A stretch of DNA of 64,000 nt from W0P28-013 sp051878315. Lineage in GTDB: Bacteria > Bacteroidota > Bacteroidia > Bacteroidales > Paludibacteraceae. Under the pieces are notes generated by a model, which had not been told where the DNA came from, did not search any database, and worked only from the letters and a program-made list of their open reading frames with translations. Shown here piece by piece: positions 51,254-59,612 of the stretch. The translations under genes were made by a program, and so were the position numbers. How positions within the stretch are numbered: position 1 is the first letter of the stretch; each line of letters opens with the position of its first letter. The stretch lies in assembly GCA_051878315.1 (NCBI GenBank), contig JBJEJW010000022.1, positions 11,532 to 75,531 on the forward strand, written 5' to 3'.

Positions 51254-53527
51254 TTACAACTTCAGATTCAGCCCCACGAAATAGGTGCGCGGTTGCGCCG
51301 GACCGTAGATGTAGCCGGCATCGCGGGCAGCCCCTTGGTCGAGGTCGCGCTGATAGTGGTCGAGCAAGTTTTTCACGCCGCCATTCACCTCCAAAGTCAG
51401 TTTTTTGTACAACGGTATGTCGTAAGCCAACTTTATGCCCAATTCGCAAAACACAGGCGTCGCAACTTCTTCATCATCAGCCATATATCCGGCATAATGT
51501 TGTATGAGCATCGAGCCCGTCAGTTTGCCGTTCACCGCTATTGTAAAGCGTTTGACAGGCTCGACCGACGCCAATAAATAGCCATAATTATCGGGCGTGC
51601 GGAACATGCGGGATTGTGCCTCCACTTGGTCGCTCCACTGAAAGGGTTCGACATACTGGCTCCGTTGGAACGTGTAGCCCAACTGCATGGAAAAGAGCGT
51701 TTTATAGGCTATCTTGCCTTCGATATTCAGGCCGGCGACACGCGCTCCCGACGCATTGGTACGCTGCAACAGCAGATTGCCCTGCGTGTCGTGTCCGTTT
51801 TCGACCAACGCAAACACATTATTTAACTGCGTAAAAAATCCTTCGGTCGTCAAATTCAGTTCCCACGCCCCGATGCGGCGATACAGATCGACACTGCCAC
51901 TCACACTATGACTATATTCGGGCTGCAAATCGGGCGCCAACGAGATGAGCGACACCTCGCCACCGACGGCGCCGACATGCAAATCCTCTTCGTACGTTTG
52001 CGGTGCCCGATAGCCACTCGAATACGACACCCGCAAAACGACATTCGGCACCGGCGTATAACGCACATTGGCACGCGGCGTGAACACCGGCCGCTGCAAC
52101 AGCGAATGTTTCTCCAAGCGTCCGCCGACCAGCAAACTCAACAACTCGTTTTTCCACTCGTTTTGGAAATAGGCGCCGTAGAGATGAACACGTTGCGTGA
52201 GGTCGCGATTGTAGCCCAAAATCCTGTCATTCAAACGGTTGTACGAATATTCGGCACCGACGCTCAAATCGGCCGGCAGCCACCCGCACGGATACGACAG
52301 CCGATACTGCACACCGCCCAAAACCGTCAAATCGTTCGACAAACCATACGCATTCGGATTTTTGTTTGTGCCGAAATAACTGTCGCGCCCGATGTATTGC
52401 GCATTGGCATACGCCGACACAAAATGCTTATTATCAGCCGAATACCAATCGAAACGCAACGATCCGGCATCGATATTGTGGCGCAGTTGTTCGGCCAAAT
52501 CGGTTTCGTGCGGCGGCAAATCCACCCGGCACCCGCCACGCCGATACTCGGTTACATGATGGTACTCCAGCGTCAGTTTGGAATAGTCCGACGTCTTAAA
52601 AAAGCCGCGAAACCCTGCCGTCGTGCTGTTCAACTTCGGGATGTCGGAAAATCCGTCGTTGTCGCGGTCATACTGTTTGCGATTGCGCTGCACAGCAAAC
52701 AGAAAAAGCCCGGCTTTACGTTCGGGCGTTACCACCGATGCGTTTATCGCCGTGTTGATATCGTAAGCATTGTTTTCCAGATAATTAGACGTGTGATTGA
52801 CATTGACAAAATTGCGCACAGGCTCTTTGGTAATAATATTGACCACGCCGGCAATGGCATTCGCGCCATACAAAGCCGAACCGCCACCGCGTATCACTTC
52901 TACCCTATCGACCATGCCGGCCGGAACTTGTTCCAACCCGTAAACCGATGCCAGCGACGAGAAAATAGGACGCGAATCCATCAAAATTTGCGAATATTGT
53001 CCCTCCAAACCGTTGATGCGCAACTGCGGCACACCACAATTCGAGCACGACATCTCGACACGCAGCCCGGTCTGATAATTCAGCACATCGGCCATGCTGT
53101 TGGAACTTGTCGTTTCGAACATAACCGGCGACACCACATTGACAATGGTCGAAGCCTCCTTCTGTTTGGTTTCGTATTTGTTGGCCGTTACAACCACATT
53201 ATCCAATATCACCGACGTTTCGCGCATCATCACATTCATTTCGCATGTTACGCCGTCTGCCAAGTGCACGGTCTGCTCTACCGTTTCGTAACCCACCATC
53301 GAAAACACCAACGTTATATCGCCAACCGGCAAATTCGTCAGTAGATAGTGTCCCGTAGCATCGGTCGTACAGCCGATACGTAAGCCTTTGACCTGTATAT
53401 TGACAAACGGCAAATGTTCTTGCGTGTCGTACTCAATCACGTGCCCTATGATATTGGCATCGGACAATTCGGCCGCCGACACGCTAACAGCCACCCATAA
53501 AAATAAAAAAAGTATTATACGTTTCAT
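51254..53527 (-). CDS. TonB-dependent outer-membrane receptor
   Basis: A 757-residue receptor. A signal peptide (MKRIILFLFLWVAVSVSA) is followed by a carboxypeptidase-regulatory-like domain (residues about 25-105: IGHVIEYDTQEHLPFVNIQV, TDATGHYLLTNLPVGD), the plug domain (VVSPVMFETTSSNSMADVLN, VEVIRGGGSALYGANAIAGVVNIITK) and the barrel ending FVGLNLKL. It takes up a metal complex or another small molecule; the cognate ligand is not readable from sequence. It is downstream of a His-rich small membrane protein gene on the same strand, which hints at a metal. Confidence 0.94.
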   Translation of the reverse strand: MKRIILFLFLWVAVSVSAAELSDANIIGHVIEYDTQEHLPFVNIQVKGLRIGCTTDATGHYLLTNLPVGDITLVFSMVGYETVEQTVHLADGVTCEMNVMMRETSVILDNVVVTANKYETKQKEASTIVNVVSPVMFETTSSNSMADVLNYQTGLRVEMSCSNCGVPQLRINGLEGQYSQILMDSRPIFSSLASVYGLEQVPAGMVDRVEVIRGGGSALYGANAIAGVVNIITKEPVRNFVNVNHTSNYLENNAYDINTAINASVVTPERKAGLFLFAVQRNRKQYDRDNDGFSDIPKLNSTTAGFRGFFKTSDYSKLTLEYHHVTEYRRGGCRVDLPPHETDLAEQLRHNIDAGSLRFDWYSADNKHFVSAYANAQYIGRDSYFGTNKNPNAYGLSNDLTVLGGVQYRLSYPCGWLPADLSVGAEYSYNRLNDRILGYNRDLTQRVHLYGAYFQNEWKNELLSLLVGGRLEKHSLLQRPVFTPRANVRYTPVPNVVLRVSYSSGYRAPQTYEEDLHVGAVGGEVSLISLAPDLQPEYSHSVSGSVDLYRRIGAWELNLTTEGFFTQLNNVFALVENGHDTQGNLLLQRTNASGARVAGLNIEGKIAYKTLFSMQLGYTFQRSQYVEPFQWSDQVEAQSRMFRTPDNYGYLLASVEPVKRFTIAVNGKLTGSMLIQHYAGYMADDEEVATPVFCELGIKLAYDIPLYKKLTLEVNGGVKNLLDHYQRDLDQGAARDAGYIYGPAQPRTYFVGLNLKL

Positions 53528-53633
53528 CATTATTTATATTTAAGAATATACATACATATTGCCCAATCGTCGCATCTGCCGGATACGACGGGACAATCAG
53601 CAAAAGGGGAAAAAAGAAAAACGAGAGGAAAAA

Positions 53634-53987
53634 TCAGACAGCCGGTGGCGCCCGCAACAAAGCCAACGCATAATGCCACACACTGCGACACACATCGGAC
53701 ACACGCACGCACAACACCTCAATCACTTGCAGCAGACACAGAAAACTAACGCCCAACGGCGTTGCCACAGCCACTACATTCACCAAACGCAAATGGTCGA
53801 AATCGGCCGTCGTGTGCTGATGATTGGGCGACGAATAGGGATGCGCATGCGTAACGAAACGTGCACCATCGATGTGTACATGCGTCGAAAGTACGCAACA
53901 ACCATAATACAACAAGAACACCAACACAAACGCATAGCGCAATGTTGCATTCAGCCATGATATGATTCGCGTATTATGTAATTTCAC
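53634..53987 (-). CDS. Small His-rich membrane protein upstream of a TonB receptor
   Basis: A 117-residue protein with one N-terminal hydrophobic segment (RYAFVLVFLLYYGCCVLS), then THVHIDGARFVTHAHPYSSP and NHQHTTADFDH, a His-rich motif H.H.DG...HAHP....HQHT. Proteins of this design with a TonB receptor next door are common in Bacteroidetes and are thought to be metal-related (inference). The reading frame starts with GTG at 53987, only about five bases after a consensus promoter box (53992-53999), so the mRNA may be leaderless. A second hydrophobic part is in VVAVATPLGVSFLCLLQVI. Confidence 0.75.
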   Translation of the reverse strand: MKLHNTRIISWLNATLRYAFVLVFLLYYGCCVLSTHVHIDGARFVTHAHPYSSPNHQHTTADFDHLRLVNVVAVATPLGVSFLCLLQVIEVLCVRVSDVCRSVWHYALALLRAPPAV

Positions 53988-53991
53988 GCTG

Positions 53992-54022
53992 CAAAATTAA
54001 CATTTTCTGTCCAATGACGCAA
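53992..54022 (-). promoter_or_regulatory. Promoter of the His-rich protein-TonB receptor operon
   Basis: On the minus strand TTG (54020-54022), 20 bases, TAATTTTG (53992-53999). Confidence 0.75.
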
Positions 54023-54061
54023 TCGCCAAAAATAGGTATTTTTCACTTCGGCACAAGCACG

Positions 54062-54793
54062 TCAATATTTAACATCGACCAAATAGAGTCCGCAAGCCGG
54101 CACCGACATGCCAGCCACACAGCGATTGCGCAGTTCTATCACGCGACGAAAATCGTCCAGCGACATCTTACCTTTGCCCACCTCGATGAGTGTGCCAACC
54201 ACGGCGCGTACCATATTGCGCAAAAAACGATTGGCCTCGATACAAAACACCCATTCATTATCACTACGCTGTTCCCAATGCGCATCGGTAACCGTACAAA
54301 GATTCGTTTTAACATCGGTGTGTTTTTTCGAAAAACTTGTAAAATCGCGATATTCCAACAAAAGGGCGGCAGCCGCATTCATCGCATCGAAATCGGGAAC
54401 AAACGGCAAACTCCAAGCCAAATCGATAATAAACGGCGATTTGCACAGCGACACATGGTATTCATAACAGCGCGAAACGGCACTAAACCGCGCGTGCAAC
54501 GCATCGGGCACCGGTTGAATGGCATACACCGCCATATCGGCCGGCAGTAAACCATTAAGGTGTGCCACACAACGCGACACATCGTCAATCGGTGAAACCA
54601 CATCGCAATGCACCACCATCTTGGCCGCATGCACACCCGCATCGGTACGCCCTGCAGCCACTACATGTACAGGTTCACGCAACACCACGCACAATGCGTC
54701 AGTCAGCACCTGCTGCACCGATACGCCGTTGGGTTGCATCTGCCAACCGCAATAGTTGGTACCACGATAAGCCAATGTGATAAAATAACGCAT
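54062..54793 (-). CDS. truA: tRNA pseudouridine(38-40) synthase
   Basis: Forms pseudouridine at positions 38-40 of the anticodon stem. The 243-residue protein begins RYFITLAYRGTNYCGWQMQP, has the catalytic Asp in AAGRTDAGVHA, and LRNMVRAVVGTLIEVGKGKM and ACGLYLVDVKY in the C-terminal part. The catalytic sequence is complete. The promoter is at 54816-54846. The next gene downstream on the same strand, at 53987, has its own promoter. Confidence 0.96.
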   Translation of the reverse strand: MRYFITLAYRGTNYCGWQMQPNGVSVQQVLTDALCVVLREPVHVVAAGRTDAGVHAAKMVVHCDVVSPIDDVSRCVAHLNGLLPADMAVYAIQPVPDALHARFSAVSRCYEYHVSLCKSPFIIDLAWSLPFVPDFDAMNAAAALLLEYRDFTSFSKKHTDVKTNLCTVTDAHWEQRSDNEWVFCIEANRFLRNMVRAVVGTLIEVGKGKMSLDDFRRVIELRNRCVAGMSVPACGLYLVDVKY

Positions 54794-54815
54794 AACATGC
54801 CATATTTAGTCGCTG

Positions 54816-54846
54816 CAAAGATACAAAAAAATCGGCAACCAGCCAA
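54816..54846 (-). promoter_or_regulatory. Promoter of truA
   Basis: On the minus strand TTG (54844-54846), 20 bases, TATCTTTG (54816-54823). Confidence 0.75.
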
Positions 54847-55007
54847 CTATTACCCTATTATACGTTCTACAAAAATTAAAGAAAATTCAATATAAAACAC
54901 AACCCAACGATTCAACATAAATACTTGATTACCAATTTTTTATAAATCAACCGAAAACGAAATAATGTTCAATTTTTATTAAACATTCACAAAAACAGTC
55001 ATATAAT

Positions 55008-55038
55008 TTGGGATAAAGAAAAAAAACTCTTATTTTTA
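55008..55038 (+). promoter_or_regulatory. Probable promoter of the ATP synthase operon
   Basis: TTG (55008-55010), 20 bases, TATTTTTA (55031-55038), one mismatch (final A for G) to TAnnTTTG. The leader to 55069 is about 25-30 bases. Confidence 0.6.
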
Positions 55039-55068
55039 CAGATTGAAAAAACATAACAAACAAGTTTT

Positions 55069-56583
55069 ATGTCTGCACAGGTTGGATATATATCGCAAAT
55101 CGTAGGACCGGTAGTCGATGCGTTCTTTCATCTTGACGACAATTCGTCGGAACAACTGCCCGCCATTCACGACGCATTAGAAGTTACGCGCCCAAACGGC
55201 AAGAGGTTGATACTCGAAGTTCAGCAACACATCGGCGAAAATACGGTTCGCGCCGTCGCCATGGACTCGACCGACGGTCTGCAACGAGGCCTCGAAGTAC
55301 GTGCGCTCGGGAAACCGATTTCAATGCCCATCGGGGCACAAATCAAAGGCCGCTTATTGAACGTTATCGGCGAAGCCATCGATGGTATGCAAGCGTTGGA
55401 TTACACCGACACATATCCCATACACCGCGAACCGCCCAAATTCGAGGAATTATCGACAAGCAAAGAGATATTGTTTACAGGCATCAAAGTCATCGACCTG
55501 CTCGAACCCTATTCCAAAGGCGGTAAAATCGGTTTGTTCGGAGGTGCCGGCGTAGGAAAAACGGTGCTGATTCAAGAACTCATCAACAACATTGCCAAAG
55601 GCCACAACGGGTTTTCGGTATTTGCCGGCGTAGGCGAACGCACCCGCGAAGGCAACGACTTGTTGCGCGAAATGATAGAATCGGGCATCATACGTTACGG
55701 CGACGCGTTCAAAAAAAGCATGGAAGAGGGACATTGGGATTTGTCGAAAGTCGATTATAAAGAACTTGAGAAATCGCAAGTGGCGCTGATTTTCGGACAA
55801 ATGAACGAGCCACCCGGAGCACGTTCGTCCGTAGCCCTGTCGGGACTGACTGTCGCCGAATCGTTCCGCGACAGCGATGGCGGACACGACATTCTATTCT
55901 TCATAGACAACATTTTCCGTTTCACGCAAGCCGGTGCAGAAGTGTCGGCTTTGTTAGGACGTATGCCGTCGGCCGTGGGTTATCAACCGACTTTGGCTAC
56001 CGAAATGGGTTTGATGCAGGAGCGCATCACCTCAACCAAACGCGGGTCCATCACTTCGGTACAAGCTGTTTATGTTCCCGCCGACGACTTGACCGACCCT
56101 GCGCCGGCCACCACGTTCACGCACTTGGACGCTACCACCGTATTGAGCCGCAAAATTTCGGAATTGGGCATCTACCCCGCCGTCGATCCGCTGGATTCCA
56201 CCTCACGCATACTCGACCCACAAATTGTTGGCGAAGACCATTACAATACGGCACAACGTGTCAAACAGATATTGCAACGCAACAAAGAGTTGCAGGACAT
56301 TATATCCATTCTCGGCATGGAAGAGTTGTCGGACGAAGACCGCATGACCGTGAACCGCGCGCGCAAGGTACAACGTTTCTTGTCGCAACCGTTCACCGTA
56401 GCCGAACAGTTTACCGGAGTTCCCGGCGTGATGGTGTCCATCGAAGATACCATCAAGGGATTCAAAATGATTCTCGACGGCGATGTGGACGAATATCCCG
56501 AAATGGCGTTCTTGAATGTAGGCACTATCGAAGAAGCCATCGAAAAAGGCAAGAAATTGCTTGCTGCGGCAAAACAAGCATAA
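55069..56583 (+). CDS. atpD: ATP synthase subunit beta
   Basis: Catalytic F1 subunit. The 504-residue protein has the beta-specific Walker A GLFGGAGVGKTVLIQEL, FAGVGERTREGNDL, Walker B DILFFIDNIFRFTQAG, and the DELSEED region as MEELSDEDRMTVNRARKVQRF. As usual in Bacteroidetes the operon opens with beta and epsilon rather than with subunit a. It is followed by atpC after 11 bases. Confidence 0.98.
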   Translation: MSAQVGYISQIVGPVVDAFFHLDDNSSEQLPAIHDALEVTRPNGKRLILEVQQHIGENTVRAVAMDSTDGLQRGLEVRALGKPISMPIGAQIKGRLLNVIGEAIDGMQALDYTDTYPIHREPPKFEELSTSKEILFTGIKVIDLLEPYSKGGKIGLFGGAGVGKTVLIQELINNIAKGHNGFSVFAGVGERTREGNDLLREMIESGIIRYGDAFKKSMEEGHWDLSKVDYKELEKSQVALIFGQMNEPPGARSSVALSGLTVAESFRDSDGGHDILFFIDNIFRFTQAGAEVSALLGRMPSAVGYQPTLATEMGLMQERITSTKRGSITSVQAVYVPADDLTDPAPATTFTHLDATTVLSRKISELGIYPAVDPLDSTSRILDPQIVGEDHYNTAQRVKQILQRNKELQDIISILGMEELSDEDRMTVNRARKVQRFLSQPFTVAEQFTGVPGVMVSIEDTIKGFKMILDGDVDEYPEMAFLNVGTIEEAIEKGKKLLAAAKQA

Positions 56584-56594
56584 AAAACATCAAT

Positions 56595-56843
56595 ATGAAA
56601 TTGGAAATCATATCACCGAACGGACCGTTTTTTGCGGGAGACGTTGTTTCCGTTTCATTGCCGGGCACATTCAGCGCATTCGAAGTGCTGAATAACCATG
56701 CGCCCATCATTTCGTCCCTGAAAAAGGGGAAAATCAGTTATAAAACGGACGACGCCGAACATGAATTAACCGTTGACGGCGGTTTCGTCGAAGTGAAGAA
56801 CAATATCGTTACCGTCTGTATAGAAAGAGTATTGCAACAATGA
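56595..56843 (+). CDS. atpC: ATP synthase subunit epsilon (short form)
   Basis: An 82-residue subunit of the F1 central stalk. It contains only the N-terminal beta-sandwich (MKLEIISPNGPFFAGDVVSVS, PGTFSAFEVLNNHAPIISSL, VDGGFVEVKNNIVTVC) and lacks the C-terminal helical hairpin that inhibits ATP hydrolysis in E. coli. This short form is normal for Bacteroidetes. It overlaps the next gene by four bases. Confidence 0.92.
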   Translation: MKLEIISPNGPFFAGDVVSVSLPGTFSAFEVLNNHAPIISSLKKGKISYKTDDAEHELTVDGGFVEVKNNIVTVCIERVLQQ

Positions 56844-57214
56844 AATTTGCCGTTTGCACATATTCCGTACAAATTGTTTGCGCTTTGGCAGGCTACCTCG
56901 TACTGCATTACGCCGTACCGTTGTACTATTTTGCGTGGTATCCTGCCATACCGTTGTTGTTTATGGCATTGTCGTTACCGGCCGTTATGTTGCCGCGTTT
57001 GGCCATCGGTAAAACGTCGGCACAAACCGTCAATTTGATTTTCGGTGTAAAAATTTTGAAATTTATCATCGGTATCGCCTTTTTCTTGTTCTACATCAAA
57101 GTGATTGGCGAACAAAAGACGTCTTTTGCCGTGGTCTTCACCCTATTTTATTTCATTACGCTTGCCACCGAAACGCCATTTTTATCGAACTTGTTGAAAA
57201 CGAAGCATGAATAA
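56840..57214 (+). CDS. AtpI-like small membrane protein in the atp operon
   Basis: A 124-residue protein with four predicted membrane helices (IVCALAGYLVLHYAVPLYYF, YPAIPLLFMALSLPAVML, LIFGVKILKFIIGIAFFLFY, FAVVFTLFYFITLATETPFL). No motif is diagnostic. Its place between epsilon and a resembles the AtpI/AtpZ accessory genes of other atp operons, which help assemble the c-ring, but the sequence does not prove it. Start overlaps atpC; stop overlaps atpB by eight bases. Confidence 0.7.
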   Translation: MKFAVCTYSVQIVCALAGYLVLHYAVPLYYFAWYPAIPLLFMALSLPAVMLPRLAIGKTSAQTVNLIFGVKILKFIIGIAFFLFYIKVIGEQKTSFAVVFTLFYFITLATETPFLSNLLKTKHE

Positions 57215-58283
57215 AAAATTAGTCGGCATAGTATGTTTGTTGTTGATGCTGTCGGTCAACCTTGTGGCCGAAACCGCCACGCAACCTGACGCGACACCCG
57301 AAAAAATTGACGTCAAAGCACTCATCTTCGGGCATATAGGCGACTCTTACGAGTGGCACATCACCACCATTGGCGACACACACGTTACCATTCCGTTGCC
57401 CATTATCGTTTATGGTCGACACAACGGATTCAAAATTTTTCTGTCCTCGAAACTGCATCATGCCGACACCTACTGCGGCTACCGTTACGGCAAAGCCGAC
57501 GGCGCATACGCGGGCAAAATTGTGGAATTGGATGCCGACGGCAACGAAATACGTCCGTGGGATTTTTCGCTCACCAAAAACGCCCTTGCGTTGCTTATTA
57601 ACTGCACGCTGGTTATCTGCCTGATATTATGGTTGGCCAAATGGTACAAAACCAAACCGATGGAAGCGCCAACCGGCATTCGCGGCATTCTCGAAATGCT
57701 GACATTGAGCATACTCGACGGTCTTATAAAACCTTGTGTCGGCAAAGACTACGAACGTTATGCGCCGTACCTTCTGACGGTATTTTGGTTCATCTTCATC
57801 AACAATTTGATGGGGCTGATTCCCATATTTCCCGGCGGAGCAAATACTACAGGCAACATCGCCATTACTTTTGTGCTGGCGCTCTGCACATTCATTGCTG
57901 TCAATGTATTCGGTACCAAAGAATATTGGAAAGAGATATTGTGGCCCGATGTACCCATCTGGATGAAAGCCATTCCCTTGATGCCTATCATCGAGTTGTT
58001 CGGCATTTTTACAAAGCCGTTTGCACTGATGATTCGTCTGTTTGCCAACATTATGGCCGGACACGCCATCGTGCTGGGACTGACTTCGCTGGTATTCATC
58101 ACTGCCACCATGGGCGCCGGCATTTGCGCCGGCATGTCGGTTGTGTCGGTGTTGTTCACTATATTTATGGATTGTGTCGAACTGCTGGTGGCCTACATAC
58201 AAGCGTATGTATTCACGATGCTGTCGTCGGTATTCATAGGTTTGTCGCGTGTCGAAGCACACACAGAAACTGAAAAACATTAA
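57207..58283 (+). CDS. atpB: ATP synthase subunit a with N-terminal extracytoplasmic domain
   Basis: Proton-channel subunit. The 358-residue protein has a signal-peptide-like start (MNKKLVGIVCLLLMLSVNLVAE), an additional N-terminal domain of about 100 residues with many His and Asp (SYEWHITTIGDTHVTIPLPI and later), and then the membrane part with PIIELFGIFTKPFALMIRLFANIMAGH, whose Arg is the essential one facing the c-ring Glu. An extended subunit a is a Bacteroidetes feature; what the extra domain does is unclear. Confidence 0.95.
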   Translation: MNKKLVGIVCLLLMLSVNLVAETATQPDATPEKIDVKALIFGHIGDSYEWHITTIGDTHVTIPLPIIVYGRHNGFKIFLSSKLHHADTYCGYRYGKADGAYAGKIVELDADGNEIRPWDFSLTKNALALLINCTLVICLILWLAKWYKTKPMEAPTGIRGILEMLTLSILDGLIKPCVGKDYERYAPYLLTVFWFIFINNLMGLIPIFPGGANTTGNIAITFVLALCTFIAVNVFGTKEYWKEILWPDVPIWMKAIPLMPIIELFGIFTKPFALMIRLFANIMAGHAIVLGLTSLVFITATMGAGICAGMSVVSVLFTIFMDCVELLVAYIQAYVFTMLSSVFIGLSRVEAHTETEKH

Positions 58284-58309
58284 TCATTATCAACTTAAAT
58301 ATCAAAATT

Positions 58310-58534
58310 ATGTTATTAGAAATTCTCTCAGCGCAATTTGGCGCAGCTCTTGGCGCCAGCATCGCCGTTATCGGCGCAGCTCTTGGTATTGGTAAAATCG
58401 GTTCCAGCGCAATGGAAGCCATTGCACGTCAGCCGGAATCGGTAGGCGACATCCGTTCGACGATGATTATCGTAGCCGCCCTTATCGAAGGTGTAGCTCT
58501 GTTTGCCGTCGTTGTTTGTTTCATGGCACTCTAA
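58310..58534 (+). CDS. atpE: ATP synthase subunit c
   Basis: A 74-residue c-ring subunit with two helices. The proton-binding Glu is at residue 60 in IVAALIEGVALFAVV. The first helix has GASIAVIGAALGIGKIGSSA and lacks the Gln that Na+-binding c subunits use next to it, and the residue after Glu is Gly rather than Ser, so proton coupling is more likely. The loop ARQPE is standard. Confidence 0.96.
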   Translation: MLLEILSAQFGAALGASIAVIGAALGIGKIGSSAMEAIARQPESVGDIRSTMIIVAALIEGVALFAVVVCFMAL

Positions 58535-58546
58535 AAAAAGAAGACC

Positions 58547-59041
58547 ATGTCTTTGTTGATGCCTGAAACGGGGTTGATTTTCTGGATGCTTTTAGCGTTC
58601 GGAATCCTCTTCTTTGTCCTTGCCAAATTCGGTTGGCCGGTCATTACCCGCATGGTTAACAAGCGCACAAACTACATCAACGATTCGGTGAAAGCCGCCG
58701 ACGAGGCCAATCAGCGATTGGAAAACGTAAAAATCGAGACGGAAGCCCTTTTGGCAAAAGCACAACAGGAACAACTACGGATTCTTGGCGAAGCCTCGGA
58801 GTTGCGCAACCAAATCATTCAAGACGCGAAAGACAAGGCACACGCCGAAGCACAGAAAACAATCGAGGAGGCCAAACGCCAAATCCAAATCGAAAAGGAA
58901 AAAAGTTTGGCCGACCTCAAAAAGCAAGTAGCAGAATTGTCGGTCGATATTGCCGAAAAAGTACTGCGTTCCGATTTGGAGAACGGCAAGAAACAATCGG
59001 AAATAATAAACAAACTGTTAAGTGAAATTACATTGAATTAG
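58547..59041 (+). CDS. atpF: ATP synthase subunit b
   Basis: Peripheral-stalk subunit of 164 residues: one N-terminal membrane helix (LIFWMLLAFGILFFVLAKF) and a long charged coiled coil (KAADEANQRLENVKIETEAL to SLADLKKQVAELSVDIAEKVL). Connects the membrane part to F1 through delta. Length and design are typical. It is two bases upstream of atpH. Confidence 0.95.
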   Translation: MSLLMPETGLIFWMLLAFGILFFVLAKFGWPVITRMVNKRTNYINDSVKAADEANQRLENVKIETEALLAKAQQEQLRILGEASELRNQIIQDAKDKAHAEAQKTIEEAKRQIQIEKEKSLADLKKQVAELSVDIAEKVLRSDLENGKKQSEIINKLLSEITLN

Positions 59042-59043
59042 CC

Positions 59044-59580
59044 ATGAACTCGGGGATGATTTCGGTACGGTACGCCAAAGCGTTGCTGGCTTGTGCGGAA
59101 GAACAGCGGGAAGACAAACGGATTTTCGACATGATGTCCACACTCGCCGATAACTTTGTTGCACACAGCGAACTGACGGCCGTACTCAAAAATCCCACTT
59201 TGTCCGAGCAACAGAAAAAACAACTGATTATCGCCGCTGCCGGTAATGCGGACAACAGCCTATTTGACCGATTCGTCGATTTACTGCTGCACAACAAACG
59301 CACCGACGTGTTGCAACGCATTGCGCTCGATTACTGCGATTTGTATCTAAAAGATTCGAAAATCTGTGTCGGTCGGGTAACAACGGCGACGCCGTTGGAT
59401 GCCAAAACCGATAGGCATATTCGCGAATTTTTGAAAAAATGGAGCGGCCGCGACGTGGAGTTGAACACAAAAACAAATCCTGAACTATTGGGCGGTTTTG
59501 TGCTCGACGTAGGCGACAAACGGCTTGATGCGTCGATAGCCGGACAGTTGCGCCGCATCAAAAAAACGCTGGCGCGATAG
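59044..59580 (+). CDS. atpH: ATP synthase subunit delta
   Basis: A 178-residue subunit linking F1 to the b stalk. N-terminal helical bundle with SVRYAKALLACAEEQREDKR-type start (ISVRYAKALLACAEE), and the C-terminal LGGFVLDVGDKRLDASIAGQLRRIKKTL motif. Follows atpF directly. Confidence 0.92.
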   Translation: MNSGMISVRYAKALLACAEEQREDKRIFDMMSTLADNFVAHSELTAVLKNPTLSEQQKKQLIIAAAGNADNSLFDRFVDLLLHNKRTDVLQRIALDYCDLYLKDSKICVGRVTTATPLDAKTDRHIREFLKKWSGRDVELNTKTNPELLGGFVLDVGDKRLDASIAGQLRRIKKTLAR

Positions 59581-59612
59581 CGTAATTTTTTTAACAAACA
59601 AAACATTTCATT

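Noticed and set aside
51908..53344. 478-codon plus-strand frame
   Set aside because: Antisense to the TonB receptor; rich in Arg, Gln and His as expected from a shadow frame.
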